DNA of 55,000 bases from Halalkalibacter krulwichiae (GTDB taxonomy: Bacteria > Bacillota > Bacilli > Bacillales > Bacillaceae_D), in NCBI RefSeq assembly GCF_002109385.1, contig NZ_CP020814.1, forward strand, positions 1,327,501 through 1,382,500, written 5' to 3'. Positions within the stretch are counted from its first letter, which is position 1; every line of letters starts with the position of its first letter. Under the pieces are notes generated by a model that saw only the letters and a list, made by a program, of their open reading frames with translations, did not search any database and had not been told where the DNA came from. The translations under genes and the position numbers were made by a program. Positions 1 to 8,248 of the stretch are shown piece after piece.

Positions 1-555
1 ATTGTCTTTTTTAATATGAATAAACATAATTCTCGAGGCGCAGAAGAGCTCTGTTTCGAAGAAATAGCACCTTCATCGAATAAGCCGATGGAACCATCAC
101 AAATATGCTTCAGTGAATTCACACCCGTGTCCCCTGTGAGACGAGCACGTTTCTCTTCGTAAAACGGCGTGAAAAGCATCATAGAGAATCATCATGTGCA
201 GTCTTCCCCGTAGAAGAGAAATGGCGAGCCAAGACGTTGCCAGGCAAATAAATCTAGTGTCTCGAGAGAGAGGAGGTTAGAACTATCCGTTAACAAATAG
301 GGTGGAACCTGACATAGGAGAAAAGATAATAAATATTCAGATGTTTCCAGTGGGAAAGAAAGCTAGGTCCCTTAAAAGACTTATTAAATTAAAAAGACTC
401 ACCAATTTAGTGTTTTTAGTAAGCTAAGATATCCCCCCTTTTATATATTATAAATCACAAAAAAATCTAAACTAAATATAGAATAATTATTTCAACTTAA
501 GAATTCTACTTAATATATTTATTACATCTTTATGATTATGAAGCAAATTTTCGAG
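1..555. other. Non-coding stretch, no gene recognised
   Basis: No open frame here resembles a protein. The part from about 180 to 370 is less AT-rich than what follows and has short complementary segments, such as AGGTT near 273 with AACCT near 306, so it may encode a structured RNA or be a worn mobile element such as a group II intron end. I could not match it to a family. A stretch reading GGGTGGAACC near 300 recalls the T-box core, but no specifier stem or terminator follows. From about 430 onward the sequence is very AT-rich and featureless. Confidence 0.3.
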
Positions 556-624
556 AAATACTTGACATAAAATCATGAGAATAGAGTATTTATGAATTAA
601 GAGTCAATTTACATGGATATAAAG

Positions 625-642
625 ATACCGATCGGTTGGTAT
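625..642. promoter_or_regulatory. TetR operator, site 1
   Basis: The 18-bp imperfect palindrome ATACCGATCGGTTGGTAT has ATACC/GGTAT arms. Two close variants lie at 1858-1875 and 2693-2710, each in front of a gene beside the TetR gene. Its place just upstream of a candidate promoter and the thioesterase/TetR pair suggests autoregulation. The operator role is inferred from the repeat, the symmetry and the position. Confidence 0.7.
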
Positions 643-652
643 TTTTGTTTAT

Positions 653-681
653 TTGATTTTGATTTTTTAATACTTTGTAAT
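653..681 (+). promoter_or_regulatory. Candidate SigA promoter for thioesterase-TetR
   Basis: TTGATT at 653-658 and TGTAAT at 676-681 are separated by 17 bases, a good vegetative promoter, with the 18-bp operator ending 10 bases upstream of the -35. A second candidate lies upstream: TTGACA at 562-567 with AGTATT at 585-590, which would put the operator downstream of its start. The sequence does not decide between them. Confidence 0.4.
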
Positions 682-743
682 CTCTAAGAATCCTAGTTGA
701 ATAAAATTGAAGTTTAGATAAAGCGCGTTAAAAGGAGGAAATA

Positions 744-1142
744 ATGAATCACATTACAGAATTACAAACAAGGTACTGTGAATCAGATGCATTAGGGCAT
801 ATTAATAGTGTTAGTTATTTTATATATTTAGAACAAGCTAGAGTTAACTTTATTCTAGATAGTAAAATTATTTCTAATATTAAAGATTGGCCGTTTGTCC
901 TTGCCTCTATACGCTGCGATTTAAAAAGGCAAATTTATATAAACGATTTCCTATTAATAAAATCATTTATATCTGAGATTAATCAAAGTAGTTTTAAGCT
1001 GGAACACGAAATTTATAATAAAGATTCACATGAACTACTTGCTGTTGGTTCCGTTGTGATAGTGCACTTCAACTTTGATGAGCAAAAAAGTGTAGTGCTT
1101 TCATCCGATATGCGAAAGAAATTAAAGGAATTCAAAAAATAG
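744..1142 (+). CDS. Acyl-CoA thioesterase, 4HBT/hotdog family
   Basis: A 132-residue single-domain hotdog protein. The N-terminus carries the 4-hydroxybenzoyl-CoA thioesterase/YbgC signature, RYCESDALGHINSVSY at about residues 10-25, including the aspartate expected to act in thioester hydrolysis. The length is normal for the family. The start has an excellent site, AAAGGAGGAA, a few bases before ATG. It is the first gene of the island, downstream of operator 1, and is followed after 49 bases by the TetR gene, so the two probably share a transcript. It probably releases free acids from CoA esters, either as a housekeeping valve or to clear a pathway intermediate. The substrate cannot be read from the sequence. 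Confidence 0.82.
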   Translation: MNHITELQTRYCESDALGHINSVSYFIYLEQARVNFILDSKIISNIKDWPFVLASIRCDLKRQIYINDFLLIKSFISEINQSSFKLEHEIYNKDSHELLAVGSVVIVHFNFDEQKSVVLSSDMRKKLKEFKK

Positions 1143-1191
1143 TTAAGATTACTAATGTAATAGTTTAACTAGTTGTAAAGGTGTGATTATT

Positions 1192-1794
1192 TTGGCCAAG
1201 GAATCTTCCAATGTAACAAGAAGAATGGGCAAGGATACAAAAACAGAAATATTGGATATTGCTTTATCGTTATTTGTTCAAAAAGGATACCATCAAACAT
1301 CAATGCGAGATATTGCAGAAACTGCTGGATTTACTAAAGGTGGATTGTATTACTACGTAACAAGTAAAGATGATATCTTATATTTTTTACATGATCGATT
1401 TATCAAGGAGGGTTTAAGTCGCTTACGTTTGGTTGCTAAAGAGAATTTAAGTCCAGAGCGCAAACTCATTAAGCTTCTAAAAACTCACCTTGAAATTATT
1501 CACCTATATAAAAATGACATTACTCTGTTTTTTGAAGCAATTAAATATTTGACACCAGAAAGGTATCACGAAGTGAGAAAAAAGAGGGAAAGTTATGAGA
1601 ACTTATTTGTGAAAACAATTGAAGAGGGAAGAGAGTTAGGTGTCTTTCAAGTGAAGGATAGTCGAATAACAGTTTTATATATTCTGGGAGCGTGTAATTT
1701 TATGCACACCTGGTATGATCCCAATGGTAAAAAATCTATTGAAGAACTATCAGAATTGTTTATAGAGCTCACAATGGAAGGACTTAATAAATAG
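1192..1794 (+). CDS. TetR/AcrR family transcriptional repressor
   Basis: The N-terminal helix-turn-helix is classic TetR: an ILDIALSLFVQKGYHQTSMRDIAE stretch leading to GLYYYVTSKDDIL, roughly residues 18-65. A helical ligand-binding domain fills the rest of about 200 residues. I chose TTG 1192 because AAAGGTG at 1177-1183 is well spaced for it. A GTG at 1183 opens the same frame but overlaps that site, and ATG 1225 has no clear site. Three 18-bp ATACCG...GGTAT palindromes at 625, 1858 and 2693 surround this gene and are its probable targets. In TetR repressors of fatty-acid and aromatic catabolism the effector is usually an acyl-CoA intermediate. That would fit the ligase, dehydrogenase and hydratase genes downstream, but it is inference. 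Confidence 0.9.
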   Translation: MAKESSNVTRRMGKDTKTEILDIALSLFVQKGYHQTSMRDIAETAGFTKGGLYYYVTSKDDILYFLHDRFIKEGLSRLRLVAKENLSPERKLIKLLKTHLEIIHLYKNDITLFFEAIKYLTPERYHEVRKKRESYENLFVKTIEEGRELGVFQVKDSRITVLYILGACNFMHTWYDPNGKKSIEELSELFIELTMEGLNK

Positions 1795-1857
1795 TAGATT
1801 AGAAAGAATAGTAATATTTTATGTAAATACCAAGTATTAATTAAACTGATTAGAAAC

Positions 1858-1875
1858 ATACCGGCCACTCGGTAT
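1858..1875. promoter_or_regulatory. TetR operator, site 2
   Basis: ATACCGGCCACTCGGTAT is an 18-bp palindrome with perfect 6-base arms (ATACCG/CGGTAT) and a 6-base centre. It lies between the TetR gene and the tandem CMD gene, 35 bases before the latter's start codon. It is the most symmetric of the three copies and so a good guide to the recognition half-site. Confidence 0.72.
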
Positions 1876-1910
1876 TAATTGGGTAGTAGGCATAAGTGAG
1901 GAGGAGTATT

Positions 1911-2675
1911 ATGACAAAAAAATTAGATGAAAATCAATTAGCTTTGAAGGAAAAATTTATAAGGGAGAGAGGATACTGGGCAGAGTTTTGGGATTATTTG
2001 CTGGAATTAAATTCAGACTTTTTCAAGGCATATTTAGAATTTTCTTCAGTACCATGGAGACATGGTGTGCTTGAACCAAAGGTAAAAGAACTGATTTATA
2101 TTGCAATTGATGTTGCTACAACTCACCTTTATGAACCAGGTACAAAAGTTCATATGCAAAATGCAATTAAATACGGAGCAACAAAAGAAGAAATAATGGA
2201 AGTTTTTGAGCTAACTAGTGTATTAGGTATTCATTCATGTACGGTAGGTGTACCAATATTAGTAGATGAGTTGAGAGAAAAAGGTGTTGAAATATCCGAG
2301 GAACTTACAGAGAAACAAAAGAAGCTAAAAGAGCAATTTATTAATGAACGTGGATATTGGTCAGAGCTTTGGGATCAATTATTAGTATTAAACGACAGAT
2401 ACTTTGAAGCATATTTGAACCTTTCTGCTGTCCCATGGAAAAAAGGAACTATAGATCCAAAAATAAAAGAATTTATTTATATAGCTATTAATGCATCAAC
2501 GACACATTTATATGAACCGGGAATTAGAATTCATATAAAAAATGCCTTGAATTTAGGAGCAACGAAAGATGAAATTATGGAAGTTTTTCAGCTAATTAGT
2601 GTGCTCGGCATTCATACTTGTACGGAAGGGGTTCCTTTGTTGGTAGAGGAATTAAAGAAGAGAGGCCAAGGTTAG
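1911..2675 (+). CDS. Tandem carboxymuconolactone decarboxylase-like protein
   Basis: A 254-residue protein made of two copies of the same CMD/AhpD-type fold, about residues 8-125 and 130-252. Each copy has RGYW(A/S)E at its start, then VPW, K(E)LIYIAI, a TTHLYEPG stretch, a histidine (VHMQNA or IHIKNA), EIMEVF and a final LGIH(S/T)C. CMD proteins act as gamma-carboxymuconolactone decarboxylases or, when they have a CxxC pair, as AhpD-like peroxidases. No CxxC is present here, so a peroxidase role is unlikely. ATG 1911 is preceded by GAGGAGGAG; a GTG at 1896 lies within that site and is rejected. Operator 2 lies directly upstream. Its reaction in this pathway is unknown, though its place before the 2-oxoacid dehydrogenase genes suggests an early decarboxylation or isomerisation. 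Confidence 0.8.
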   Translation: MTKKLDENQLALKEKFIRERGYWAEFWDYLLELNSDFFKAYLEFSSVPWRHGVLEPKVKELIYIAIDVATTHLYEPGTKVHMQNAIKYGATKEEIMEVFELTSVLGIHSCTVGVPILVDELREKGVEISEELTEKQKKLKEQFINERGYWSELWDQLLVLNDRYFEAYLNLSAVPWKKGTIDPKIKEFIYIAINASTTHLYEPGIRIHIKNALNLGATKDEIMEVFQLISVLGIHTCTEGVPLLVEELKKRGQG

Positions 2676-2692
2676 TTTTTATTAGATTTTAA

Positions 2693-2710
2693 ATACCGGA
2701 CGGTTGGTAA
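2693..2710. promoter_or_regulatory. TetR operator, site 3
   Basis: ATACCGGACGGTTGGTAA matches site 1 in 15 of 18 positions. It lies in the 82-base gap between the CMD gene and the E1 alpha gene, so the dehydrogenase operon probably has its own repressible promoter. No clear -35/-10 pair could be fixed in this gap. Confidence 0.7.
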
Positions 2711-2757
2711 AAAAGTGAAATAGTGATTTGTTATTTTAATAGGACGGAGGGGAAAAG

Positions 2758-3747
2758 GTGAAATTTTCTAAGGAAGAATTATTAAAGTTTTACGAAACCA
2801 TGTTAAAGATACGTAAGTTTGAAGAGAAGGTTTCTGATTTATTTTCAGATGGACATATACCTGGCTTTTTACATCTTTATATTGGTCAAGAGGCTGTAGC
2901 AACAGGGGTGTGTTCGAACCTGAAGAAAGATGATTATATTGCAAGTACACATCGTGGCCATGGCCATTGTATTGCTAAAGGAGCTGATGTCAACAAAATG
3001 ATGGCAGAGCTTTTTGGAAAAGAGACTGGATATTGTAAAGGAAAAGGAGGGTCAATGCATGTAGCTGATATTGATATAGGAATACTAGGTGCTAATGGCA
3101 TTGTTGGAGCAGGAATTCCTATTGCTGTAGGCGCAGGACTAACTGCGAAAGTTAAAGGACAAGGGCAAGTTGCAGTTGCGTTTTTCGGTGAAGGAGCATC
3201 AGGTATTGGCTATTTCCATGAAGCACTAAATATGGCAGCGGTTTTAAAATTACCGGTTATCTTTGTATGTGAAAGTAACAATTATGCAGAATTCACTCCA
3301 AGAGAAAAGCACCTACCAATCCAAACTGTAGCTGAACGTGGAAGCGCTTATGGAATAAAGAGCTATATGTTAGATGGAAATGATGTCTTAGCAGTATACG
3401 AAACATTCGATGAAGTTGTATCTCGTACACGTAAAGGAGAAGGTCCTTTTTTAGTTGAATGCTTCACAGACCGTTGGAGTGGTCACTTTGTAGGAGATCC
3501 TCAACGGTATAGGCCACTAGGCGAAAAAGAAGAGTTGCAGAATAAAGATCCCATTATAAAGTTAAAAGTATTTTTACAGCAAGAGTATGAGAATGCAAAC
3601 GACGAAATTAACAAGATTCACCAAACTGTCGACAATGAATTGGCGTATGCTGAAGAGTTTTCCAAAAGTAGTCCACTCCCTCATGGTGAATCAACTCTTG
3701 AGGACGTTTATGCACAGGGGAAACAATATGAGTGTAATTCGATTTAA
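2758..3747 (+). CDS. 2-Oxoacid (acetoin-type) dehydrogenase E1 alpha subunit
   Basis: This is the thiamine-diphosphate-binding alpha subunit of a pyruvate/acetoin/branched-chain 2-oxoacid dehydrogenase, 329 residues, normal for AcoA/PdhA-type proteins. Typical motifs are HRGHGH near residue 66, a glycine-rich KGKGGSMHV, then FFGEGASGIGYFHEALN followed about 20 residues later by CESNNYAEFTP; together these form the TPP/Mg site (GDG-to-NN motif, here GEG...NN). E1 decarboxylates the 2-oxo substrate and passes the acyl group to a lipoyl arm. GTG is the start, with GGAGGGG well placed before it. The gene opens a tightly packed E1a-E1b-E2-E3 run behind operator 3. The sequence looks most like acetoin dehydrogenases, but the true substrate is uncertain. 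Confidence 0.9.
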   Translation: MKFSKEELLKFYETMLKIRKFEEKVSDLFSDGHIPGFLHLYIGQEAVATGVCSNLKKDDYIASTHRGHGHCIAKGADVNKMMAELFGKETGYCKGKGGSMHVADIDIGILGANGIVGAGIPIAVGAGLTAKVKGQGQVAVAFFGEGASGIGYFHEALNMAAVLKLPVIFVCESNNYAEFTPREKHLPIQTVAERGSAYGIKSYMLDGNDVLAVYETFDEVVSRTRKGEGPFLVECFTDRWSGHFVGDPQRYRPLGEKEELQNKDPIIKLKVFLQQEYENANDEINKIHQTVDNELAYAEEFSKSSPLPHGESTLEDVYAQGKQYECNSI

Positions 3748-4735
3748 CAAGGCTATAAATATGGCTTTGAGTGAAGAAATGAAAAGAGATGCTAATGTAT
3801 TCATTGCTGGAGAAGATGTAGCAGAAGCGGGTGGTTCTTTCGGTGTAACGAAAGGGTTATTAAATGAATTTGGAGAAAGCAGAGTGGTTGATACTCCCAT
3901 TAGTGAAGGAGCAATAATAGGGTTAGCAGTTGGGAGTTCATTAACAGGTTTAAAACCCGTTGTAGAAATAATGTTTATGGATTTTATGGCTGTTTGCTTT
4001 GACCAAATTATTAATCAAGCAGCTAAAATGCGCTATATGTCAGGTGGAAAAATGAGCTTACCTCTTGTAATAAGAACACAAGCAGGGGCTGGTTTTAATG
4101 CTGGACCTCAACATTCACAAAGTTTGGAAGCCCTATTAATGCATATACCCGGTATTAAAGTCGTTATGCCTTCTAATCCATATGATGCTAAAGGTCTACT
4201 CAAGACAGCCATTCGAGATGAAAACCCAGTTATTTTTATCGAAAATAAAATGCTATACGGTTTGAAAGGTGAGGTACCCGATGAAGAATATGTTGTCCCA
4301 TTTGGGAAAGCAAATATTGTACGCAAGGGTACTGATGTAACAATTGTAGCTTTAGGACAAATGGTAAATAAGGCTAAGAGCGTCACTAAACAGTTAGAAC
4401 AACAAGGAATTTCAGCTGAATTGATTGATCCTAGAACCATTACACCACTTGATAAAGATACGATAGTAAATTCCGTTGCTAAAACTGGAAGGTTAGTGAT
4501 TGTTCATGAGGCCGTAAAAACAGGAGGAGTTGGAGCAGAAATTGCAGCACTAGTACAGGAAGAGGTATTTGATTACTTAGATGCACCAATCCAACGTGTA
4601 GCTGCACCTTTTACCCCAGTTCCATATAGCAAACCGTTAGAGAATTACTTTTTACCCGATGAACAAAAGATTATAGAAGCTGTTAAAAAAGTATGTATTG
4701 GTCGTCAATTCCCACAATTAGTTGGGAGGGATTGA
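3728..4735 (+). CDS. 2-Oxoacid (acetoin-type) dehydrogenase E1 beta subunit
   Basis: A 335-residue beta subunit of the E1 heterotetramer. The frame is open further upstream, but ATG 3728, preceded by CAGGGG, gives the family-typical MSVIRFNKAINMAL start and overlaps the end of the alpha gene by 20 bases. The N-terminal transketolase-type pyrimidine-binding domain (to about residue 175) contains FIAGEDVAEAGG and DTPISEGAIIG. The C-terminal transketolase domain contains LIDPRTITPLD and VHEAVKTGGVGAEIA. The beta subunit supplies residues to the TPP site at the subunit interface and binds the E2 core. Translational coupling with E1 alpha is likely. Confidence 0.92.
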   Translation: MSVIRFNKAINMALSEEMKRDANVFIAGEDVAEAGGSFGVTKGLLNEFGESRVVDTPISEGAIIGLAVGSSLTGLKPVVEIMFMDFMAVCFDQIINQAAKMRYMSGGKMSLPLVIRTQAGAGFNAGPQHSQSLEALLMHIPGIKVVMPSNPYDAKGLLKTAIRDENPVIFIENKMLYGLKGEVPDEEYVVPFGKANIVRKGTDVTIVALGQMVNKAKSVTKQLEQQGISAELIDPRTITPLDKDTIVNSVAKTGRLVIVHEAVKTGGVGAEIAALVQEEVFDYLDAPIQRVAAPFTPVPYSKPLENYFLPDEQKIIEAVKKVCIGRQFPQLVGRD

Positions 4736-4736
4736 C

Positions 4737-5744
4737 TTGATACAGTTTCCCGTTAAACATGTTATTGCATCACCTCGAGCGAGAGCAAAGGCTAAAAACT
4801 TAGGTATAAATCTTAGTGAATTTGAAGGCAGTGGACCTTTAGGTAGAATTATAGAGTCTGATGTGATTTTTAACCATCAACAAACAAAGTCAAATGTTGA
4901 CCGCATCCTTCCTCAAAGCAAAGCGTCGCCATTAGCTAAGAAGATGGCAGAGGTCGAACAGGTAAGCTTACATTTAGTAGAGGGTAGTGGAGTAGGTGGG
5001 AAAATTGTTAGTAAAGATATTCATAATTATCTCAATTCTGCTACTCCAACCATACAAGAAATGCAACGTAAACCACTACAAGGTATTAGGAAGATAATTG
5101 CCGACAAAATGACCTATAGTAAAAAAAATATTCCCCACGTCACATTAACAGTTAAAGTAGATGCCTCCGATTTAGTCGATTTTCGTGATTCCATTAAAAG
5201 TAACTATGAAAATGTTAGTTATACCGACTTATTAATTAAAATATTAGCCAAAAGTTTAAAACAATTCCCATCAATTAATGTTTCCCTTGAAGAAGATACT
5301 ATTATTTCGCATGAAGATGTAAATGTTGGAATGGCAGTTGCAATTAGCAACGGATTAGTTGTTCCTGTTATACAGAATGCAAATGAAAAAACAATTACTG
5401 AAATAGCTAAATTGACAAGTGAGTTAGTGAATAAAGCCCAGAAAGGTAAATTAACATCAACTGACTTATCTAATGGGAGATTCACATTAAGTAATTTAGG
5501 TATGTATGCTGTAGATGGATTTACACCTATTATTAATCCGCCAGAAAGTGCCATTCTAGGGGTGGGAAGAATCAAAGAAGACCTATTTGTAGAGAATAGC
5601 CAAATTAGGATCGGAAAATCGTTAGTTCTTTCTCTATCTTTTGATCATCGGGTTATTGATGGGGCCCCCGCAGCGGAGTTTTTAGGATATATAAAAGAAT
5701 TAATTGAGAATTCTTCTTTTCTCAATAGAAGTTTAGGGGAATGA
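4737..5744 (+). CDS. Dihydrolipoamide acyltransferase E2 without a lipoyl domain
   Basis: The E2 core enzyme, which transfers the acyl group from dihydrolipoamide to CoA. The catalytic domain begins near residue 110 and ends with the active-site motif DHRVIDG. Two peripheral-subunit-binding domains precede it, at about residues 10-42 (ASPRARAKAKNLGI...GSGPLGRI) and 62-98 (ASPLAKKMAEVE...GSGVGGKI). The odd point is that the N-terminal lipoyl domain normal for E2 is absent: the protein starts almost directly with the first binding domain. The only lipoyl domain of the cluster is on the E3 encoded next. TTG 4737 is chosen because GGGAGGG at 4724-4730 is correctly spaced; the TTG at 4722 sits before that site. 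The gene starts one base after the E1 beta stop. Confidence 0.9.
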   Translation: MIQFPVKHVIASPRARAKAKNLGINLSEFEGSGPLGRIIESDVIFNHQQTKSNVDRILPQSKASPLAKKMAEVEQVSLHLVEGSGVGGKIVSKDIHNYLNSATPTIQEMQRKPLQGIRKIIADKMTYSKKNIPHVTLTVKVDASDLVDFRDSIKSNYENVSYTDLLIKILAKSLKQFPSINVSLEEDTIISHEDVNVGMAVAISNGLVVPVIQNANEKTITEIAKLTSELVNKAQKGKLTSTDLSNGRFTLSNLGMYAVDGFTPIINPPESAILGVGRIKEDLFVENSQIRIGKSLVLSLSFDHRVIDGAPAAEFLGYIKELIENSSFLNRSLGE

Positions 5745-5746
5745 TG

Positions 5747-7435
5747 ATGAAGAAAAATATTATTATACCAAAAGCTGGATTAACAATGACAGAGGCAACA
5801 ATTGAACACTGGATGGTTGATATAGGAGACTATGTCATGAAGGATCAGGCAATTGCAGAAATCCTTACGGAGAAAATGATAATAGAAGTAACGGCACCAG
5901 AAGAGGGAACGATAAATTCAATCATCAAGAATGTTGGGGATGATGTAAAAGTTGGTGACATAGTAGCCACGATGGAAGTAGAGGGTGAAGAAAGAGTAAG
6001 TGTTGATAGTGAAGAGAGAGAAAGACAAGAATTACCAGTAACTAACAAAGAATTAACGCAATATACTGTGGCCGTTATTGGTGGTGGGCCCGGTGGGTAT
6101 ACAGCTGCAATTCGTGCTGCACAACTTGGAGGTAAAGTCGTTTTGATTGAACGAGAGAATCTAGGAGGAGTATGTCTAAATTCAGGTTGTATTCCTACAA
6201 AAACCGTGCTTAAAGGCGTTGAATTCTCGAAAGTTCATTTGAAAGCTGCTGAGTTTGGGGTAAGGTACAATGCTCCCGATGTTGATTTCAAAAAGCTTAT
6301 GGAACATAAAGGCAAGGTAGTAACACAGCTTAGAAAAGGAGTATCACATCTGTTACAAAAAAATGAGATTGACGTAATAAACGGAACAGGAAAAGTACTC
6401 GGTTCATCTCTCATTGAGGTAACAAAGGAAAATGGTGAAATAGAAAAAGTCAGCAGTGAAAATATCATATTAGCTACTGGTTCCAAAGCCGCAATTCCAA
6501 ATATTGAAGGGATACATGAAACTTCCTATATGACTAGTGAAGAAGCATTAAAGCAAACACAACTACCAGAAAGTATTGCGATTGTAGGGGCTGGTGCTAT
6601 TGGCTGTGAATTTGCTGGAATTTATGCACCCCTTGGGGTTAAAGTGACACTTATCGAAAGTAGTAATGATATATTACCGGGATTTGATAATGATGTAGTA
6701 AAAGTTCTAAAAGATTCGCTACGGAATGATGGAGTTACGATTTCAACTTCATCGTTCGTGACAGAAATTGTAGAAAGTGGAAATTATAAAAAGGTATTAT
6801 TCGAGAAAGACGGACAATTAGAAGAAATTGAAGTAGAAGAAGTATTGGTTGCTACAGGGAGAAAGCCTAATATTGATGAATTAGAAGGTAGCGGGCTTCA
6901 TATTACAGGTGGGAAAGTTACTGTAGATGAAAAAATGCGGACAAATATTTCTAACATTTATGCAGTAGGTGATGTAACTGGAAAGCATAATCTAGCACAT
7001 GTAGCAGCTACTCAAGGAATAGTTGCAGCAGAAAACTGTATGAATATATCAAGTAAAATAACTGATCGCTATATTCCTGTGTGTATCTATACATCTCCTG
7101 AAATTGCTTCAATAGGTTTGAGTGAAACAGAAGCAAAGCAAAAAGGAATAAACTTTCAGGTAGGGAAGTTTCAATTCAATGCAAATGGTCGGGCATTATC
7201 AAATGGAAGTCCTGATGGCTTTGTTAAGGTGTTAAGGGAGGAAAAGTATAATCAAATACTCGGTGTTCAAATTGTGGGAGAATGTGCATCTGAGTTAATA
7301 TCAGAAGCTACTTTAGCATTAAATTTAGAGTCAACAACTGATGAAATCAGTTTAACCATTCACGCACATCCTACGTTATCAGAAGGATTTCTTGAAGCGG
7401 TTCTAGCAAGTATGGGAAAAGCAATTCATTCATAA
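5747..7435 (+). CDS. Dihydrolipoamide dehydrogenase E3 with N-terminal lipoyl domain
   Basis: A fusion of a lipoyl domain (about residues 1-80) and a full FAD-dependent dihydrolipoamide dehydrogenase (about 100-560). The lipoyl domain has IIIPKAGLTMTEATIEHW and the lysine to be lipoylated in TEKM near residue 43. The E3 part shows the FAD motif GGGPGGYTAA, the redox disulfide GGVCLNSGCIPTK, the NAD motif VGAGAIGCEFAG, AVGDV before the dimer interface, and the C-terminal catalytic HAHPTLSE. E3 reoxidises dihydrolipoamide with NAD. Because E2 lacks a lipoyl domain, this E3 probably supplies the swinging arm for the complex. Three ATGs stand in a row (5741, 5744, 5747); the last has the best spacing from AGGGG. 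The gene overlaps or abuts the E2 stop. Confidence 0.93.
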   Translation: MKKNIIIPKAGLTMTEATIEHWMVDIGDYVMKDQAIAEILTEKMIIEVTAPEEGTINSIIKNVGDDVKVGDIVATMEVEGEERVSVDSEERERQELPVTNKELTQYTVAVIGGGPGGYTAAIRAAQLGGKVVLIERENLGGVCLNSGCIPTKTVLKGVEFSKVHLKAAEFGVRYNAPDVDFKKLMEHKGKVVTQLRKGVSHLLQKNEIDVINGTGKVLGSSLIEVTKENGEIEKVSSENIILATGSKAAIPNIEGIHETSYMTSEEALKQTQLPESIAIVGAGAIGCEFAGIYAPLGVKVTLIESSNDILPGFDNDVVKVLKDSLRNDGVTISTSSFVTEIVESGNYKKVLFEKDGQLEEIEVEEVLVATGRKPNIDELEGSGLHITGGKVTVDEKMRTNISNIYAVGDVTGKHNLAHVAATQGIVAAENCMNISSKITDRYIPVCIYTSPEIASIGLSETEAKQKGINFQVGKFQFNANGRALSNGSPDGFVKVLREEKYNQILGVQIVGECASELISEATLALNLESTTDEISLTIHAHPTLSEGFLEAVLASMGKAIHS

Positions 7436-7447
7436 GGGGGAGAGTAG

Positions 7448-8229
7448 ATGGAGACTAAGTATATCCACTGTGAAATAGAAGAGGGGATAGCAAAGGTTAT
7501 CATTAATCGTCCTGAGACTTTAAACGCTATTGATAAAGATGTCTTAAATGAATTAGAGGACACCTTTACTAGTATAGAGAGAGAGGATAGCGTACGAGTT
7601 GTTATTCTAACTGGTGGAGGCGATAAAGCTTTTGTGGCAGGTGGAGACATTGCTGCTATGAAAGAGATGAACTTAATTGAAGGTGAAAAGTTCGTTTATC
7701 GAGGTCAACGTGTATTAAGCCAAATTGAAAATAGTAGTAAAGTCGTTATTGCTGCAATTAACGGTTATACACTTGGGGGGGAATGGAGTTAAGTTTGGCT
7801 TGTGATATTCGAATTGTATCCGAAAAAGCAGTGTTAGGGTTGCCAGAAGTTTGCATTGGTCTTTATCCAGGGTGGGGAGGTACACAAAGGTTGGTAAGGC
7901 TTATTGGCAAAGGGCTAACGAAAGAATTGATATTTACTGGGCGGAGAATCTATCCAGGTGAAGCAAAAGAGCTAGGCATTGCTAATAAGGTAGTCGCCCA
8001 TGAGGATCTTATGCAAGAATCCATGAATGTAGCAAATATGATTGTGAAAAATAGCCCTATAGCCGTAATGCAAGCCAAAAAAGCGATAAATCAAGGGTAC
8101 GAGACTTCTTTAGATCAGGCTTTGGCGTTAGAAGCGGAAGCATGGCTTGTCAATTTTACTACAGAAGATCGAGTTGAAGGATTAAGTTCTTTCTTAGAAA
8201 AACGAAGTCCAAACTATAAAGGAAAATAG
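7448..8229 (+). pseudogene. Enoyl-CoA hydratase/isomerase, frameshifted at a G7 run
   Basis: Crotonase-family protein that hydrates 2-enoyl-CoA. The 5' part (to 7792) encodes INRPETLNAID, the oxyanion-hole segment AFVAGGDIAAM, and then AAINGYTLGG before stopping. The 3' part, in the next frame from about 7783, resumes with MELSLACDIRI and continues through LPEVCIGLYPGWGGTQRL, which holds the catalytic glutamate region, to a normal C-terminus. One extra G in the run at 7775-7781 joins them as GYTLGGGMELSLACD, the exact family sequence, giving 260 residues. No other damage is seen, so a sequencing deletion is more likely than a real lesion. It follows E3 by 12 bases in the same operon and would act after the acyl-CoA dehydrogenase. 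Confidence 0.85.
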
Positions 8230-8248
8230 TTATTTTGGGGGGACTTTC

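Noticed and set aside
298..312. T-box-like GGGTGGAACC
   Set aside because: No stem I specifier region, no terminator/antiterminator pair and no aminoacyl-tRNA-related gene follows.
3587..3727. N-terminal extension of E1 beta
   Set aside because: It overlaps the end of E1 alpha in another frame and has no homology to E1 beta; ATG 3728 has a proper ribosome-binding site.
4108..4440. Antisense open frame of 110 codons inside the E1 beta gene
   Set aside because: It is a shadow of the highly conserved E1 beta frame, has no ribosome-binding site and no family resemblance. The same applies to the antisense frames at 5219-5575, 6235-6486, 44209-44787 and 45117-45419.
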